Shown piece by piece: positions 6,358-7,666 of a stretch of 7,666 nt of DNA (the stretch's first letter is position 1; each line of letters opens with the position of its first letter). The stretch is from positions 1 to 7,666 of the forward strand of contig JAJRQS010000028.1 in the NCBI GenBank assembly GCA_024280135.1. The letters are read 5' to 3'. The notes beneath the pieces were generated by a model. That model did no database searches and was not told the origin of the DNA. It saw only the letters and a program-made list of their open reading frames with translations. The DNA comes from Bacteroidota bacterium (GTDB lineage Bacteria; Bacteroidota; Bacteroidia; Chitinophagales; Saprospiraceae). Both the position numbers and the translations under genes were made by a program.

Positions 6358-7144
6358 TATGAATGACATCGTTGGTAAAAATGATATCATTTTTATCACG
6401 CTTGACACATTGCGGTATGATGTTGCACAACAACTTTGGGCGGCAGGAAAACTACCCAATTTTAGCAAATGGTTACCCACCACTGGATGGGAAATGAGAC
6501 ACAGTCCCGGAAGTTTCACCTATGCATCACATCATGCTTTCTTCGCTGGATTCTTACCCACCAAGATTCCTAAAAAACAGACACGCCTATTTGCAACAAA
6601 ATTTAAAGGCAGTGTAACAACGGCCAACACCACTTTCGTCTTCGATGAAGATAATATTGTCAAAGGTTTACAGAATCAAGGATACAAAACAGTTTGTATT
6701 GGAGGGGTTGGATTTTTTAATAAACAGACTGCATTAAGCCAAGTTTTGCCAGAGATGTTTAAAGAAAGTTACTGGGAAGAAAAATTTGGGGTAACCGATC
6801 CAAAATCTACCTTTCATCAATTGCAAAAAGCGAAAGAAATTCTAAATAATTCTAGCCAGCCTGTTTTTTTGTTTATTAATATTTCAGCCTTACACCAACC
6901 CAATTTCTTTTACAACCCCAAGTCAAAAAATAAAGAGGACAACATACAAAGTCATGGATTAGCTTTGGAATATATTGATAGTCAATTAGTTATATTGCAA
7001 GAAGCTTTGCGTAAGCGGCAACAATCTAGCTTTGTCATTTGTTGTTCAGACCATGGAACAACTTATGGTGAAGATGGATTTACAGGACATAGACTTGCAC
7101 ATCCTAACGTTTGGAACATTCCATATTTAGAAAAATTAATCTAA
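6347..7144 (+). CDS. STM4013/SEN3800-family hydrolase (alkaline phosphatase/sulfatase fold)
   Basis: A 265-residue cytosolic protein. Family hallmarks run through the whole length: VGKNDIIFITLDTLRYDVA (metal ligand D20), SPGSFTYASHHAFFAGFLPT at 53-72 (candidate catalytic T58), TTFVFDED at 95-102, GYKTVCIGGVGFFNKQT at 112-128, ISALHQPN at 179-186 (H183), and CSDHGTTYGEDGFTGHRLAHP at 233-253 with metal ligands D235, H236 and H248. These fit the two-metal alkaline phosphatase superfamily. The Cys/Ser-x-Pro-x-Arg motif that makes formylglycine in sulfatases is absent, so a phospho- or phosphono-ester substrate acting through a Thr nucleophile is more likely; this is inference. The protein is short for the superfamily but normal for this family. 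The start at 6347 overlaps the HAD stop by 11 bases. A second in-frame ATG at 6359 (residue 5) would begin just after that stop and is equally possible. Confidence 0.88.
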   Translation: MQYNMNDIVGKNDIIFITLDTLRYDVAQQLWAAGKLPNFSKWLPTTGWEMRHSPGSFTYASHHAFFAGFLPTKIPKKQTRLFATKFKGSVTTANTTFVFDEDNIVKGLQNQGYKTVCIGGVGFFNKQTALSQVLPEMFKESYWEEKFGVTDPKSTFHQLQKAKEILNNSSQPVFLFINISALHQPNFFYNPKSKNKEDNIQSHGLALEYIDSQLVILQEALRKRQQSSFVICCSDHGTTYGEDGFTGHRLAHPNVWNIPYLEKLI

Positions 7145-7168
7145 TTCTCCGTCAGGATAAAACCAATA

Positions 7169-7666
7169 ATGAAACTCAAATCATTCATAAAAGACAATTA
7201 CTACCAAGGATACGCCTATTCGTATCCTCACAAATCAGCCTACCGACCACTTGACACACCGCGTAGTTTGCAGGATATTTGGGTAACCGAAAACAAAGAA
7301 CAATTATTCTTATATGTGCATATTCCTTTCTGTGAAATGCGTTGTGGATTTTGCAATCTTTTCACTATCGCAAATCCCAAAACATCATTAGAGAATCCTT
7401 ATGTTCGCCAGATTGAAAAACAAGCCATTCAAGTATCAAAGGCTTTGGGAAAGCATAAATTTACTCGATTGGCAATAGGAGGTGGTACTCCTTCTTTCTT
7501 ATCCGAGCACGATTTAGAATATCTATTCTTAGTATTAAGAAATAAAATGGACGCTCCACTAGGTCAAATACCTACTTCTGTGGAGACTTCACCTAAGACC
7601 ATCTCTGCACCAAAACTAGCATTACTCAAGCAATATGGCACCACGAGGATTAGTATTGGAGTACAA
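7169..7666 (+). CDS. STM4012-family radical SAM protein, HemN-like (C-terminus outside window)
   Basis: The first 166 codons are present; the frame is still open at the right edge. FLYVHIPFCEMRCGFCNLF at 47-65 holds the radical SAM CxxxCxxC motif (C55, C59, C62) that binds a 4Fe-4S cluster and S-adenosylmethionine. LAIGGGTPSFLS at 101-112 is the GGGTPS SAM-binding segment typical of the HemN/HemW class. SVETSPKTI at 137-145 and RISIGVQ at 160-166 are also characteristic. Coproporphyrinogen oxidase HemN has a further Cys two residues after the third cluster Cys; here that position is Leu (L64), and no haem gene is nearby, so a haem role is unlikely. The position directly after STM4013 supports the STM4012 assignment. 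The ATG at 7169 follows a 24-base gap and is the first in frame. The substrate is unknown; such enzymes transfer radicals for methylation, decarboxylation or C-C bond formation. Confidence 0.87.
   Translation, partial: MKLKSFIKDNYYQGYAYSYPHKSAYRPLDTPRSLQDIWVTENKEQLFLYVHIPFCEMRCGFCNLFTIANPKTSLENPYVRQIEKQAIQVSKALGKHKFTRLAIGGGTPSFLSEHDLEYLFLVLRNKMDAPLGQIPTSVETSPKTISAPKLALLKQYGTTRISIGVQ

Larger units (their letters stand above)
1652..7666 (+). other. Probable single operon: WGR-ligase, STM4015 x2, STM4014, HAD, STM4013, STM4012
   Basis: Seven consecutive plus-strand genes are separated by +11, +12, -4, +1, -11 and +24 bp when the HAD start is placed at 5692. No hairpin followed by a T-run is seen in any gap, and none of the gaps is large enough for a typical promoter. 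The ATGA overlap at 4566-4569 and the overlap at 6347-6357 suggest translational coupling. The transcript starts in the divergent region before 1652 and continues beyond the right edge. Operon status is inferred from spacing alone. Confidence 0.8.

Overview
The window looks like chromosome from a low-GC member of the Bacteroidota. This is an inference from four things: A+T-rich codon use, A-rich leaders with no Shine-Dalgarno boxes, one TAnnTTTG-type promoter candidate, and an exported DUF4140/DUF4139 protein of a kind common in that phylum. A saprospirian or similar lineage is possible but cannot be settled from these bases. No RNA gene, insertion sequence, CRISPR array or clear terminator was found, and no stretch over 300 bases lacks a gene.

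Left part (1-1519, minus strand): two genes. One is a secreted DUF4140/DUF4139 (mucoidy-inhibitor-A-like) protein that runs off the left edge. The other is an unusual fusion of an adenylylsulfate-kinase-like P-loop domain with an HxGH nucleotidyltransferase domain. A 132-bp divergent region (1520-1651) separates them from everything to the right.

Right part (1652-7666, plus strand): seven genes packed with gaps of 24 bp or less, or with overlaps, so very probably one operon. In order they are a WGR-domain ATP-dependent DNA ligase, two tandem STM4015-family leucine-rich-repeat proteins, an STM4014-family ATP-grasp-like protein, a HAD hydrolase, an STM4013/SEN3800-family hydrolase of the alkaline phosphatase/sulfatase fold, and an STM4012-family radical SAM enzyme cut by the right edge. 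STM4015-4014-4013-4012 follow each other in the order of the Salmonella locus tags for which the families are named. That makes this a Bacteroidota version of a widely conserved but functionally unexplained gene set. The next gene beyond the right edge is predicted to be a second radical SAM protein of the STM4011 family.

The enzyme mix (ATP-grasp ligation, HAD and alkaline-phosphatase-type phosphate or ester removal, radical chemistry, LRR scaffold) suggests a pathway that makes or modifies a small molecule or peptide. The WGR-ligase at the head raises the alternative of a nucleic-acid-processing role. Neither reading is proven by the sequence. The local novelties are the ligase, the duplicated STM4015 gene and the inserted HAD gene.
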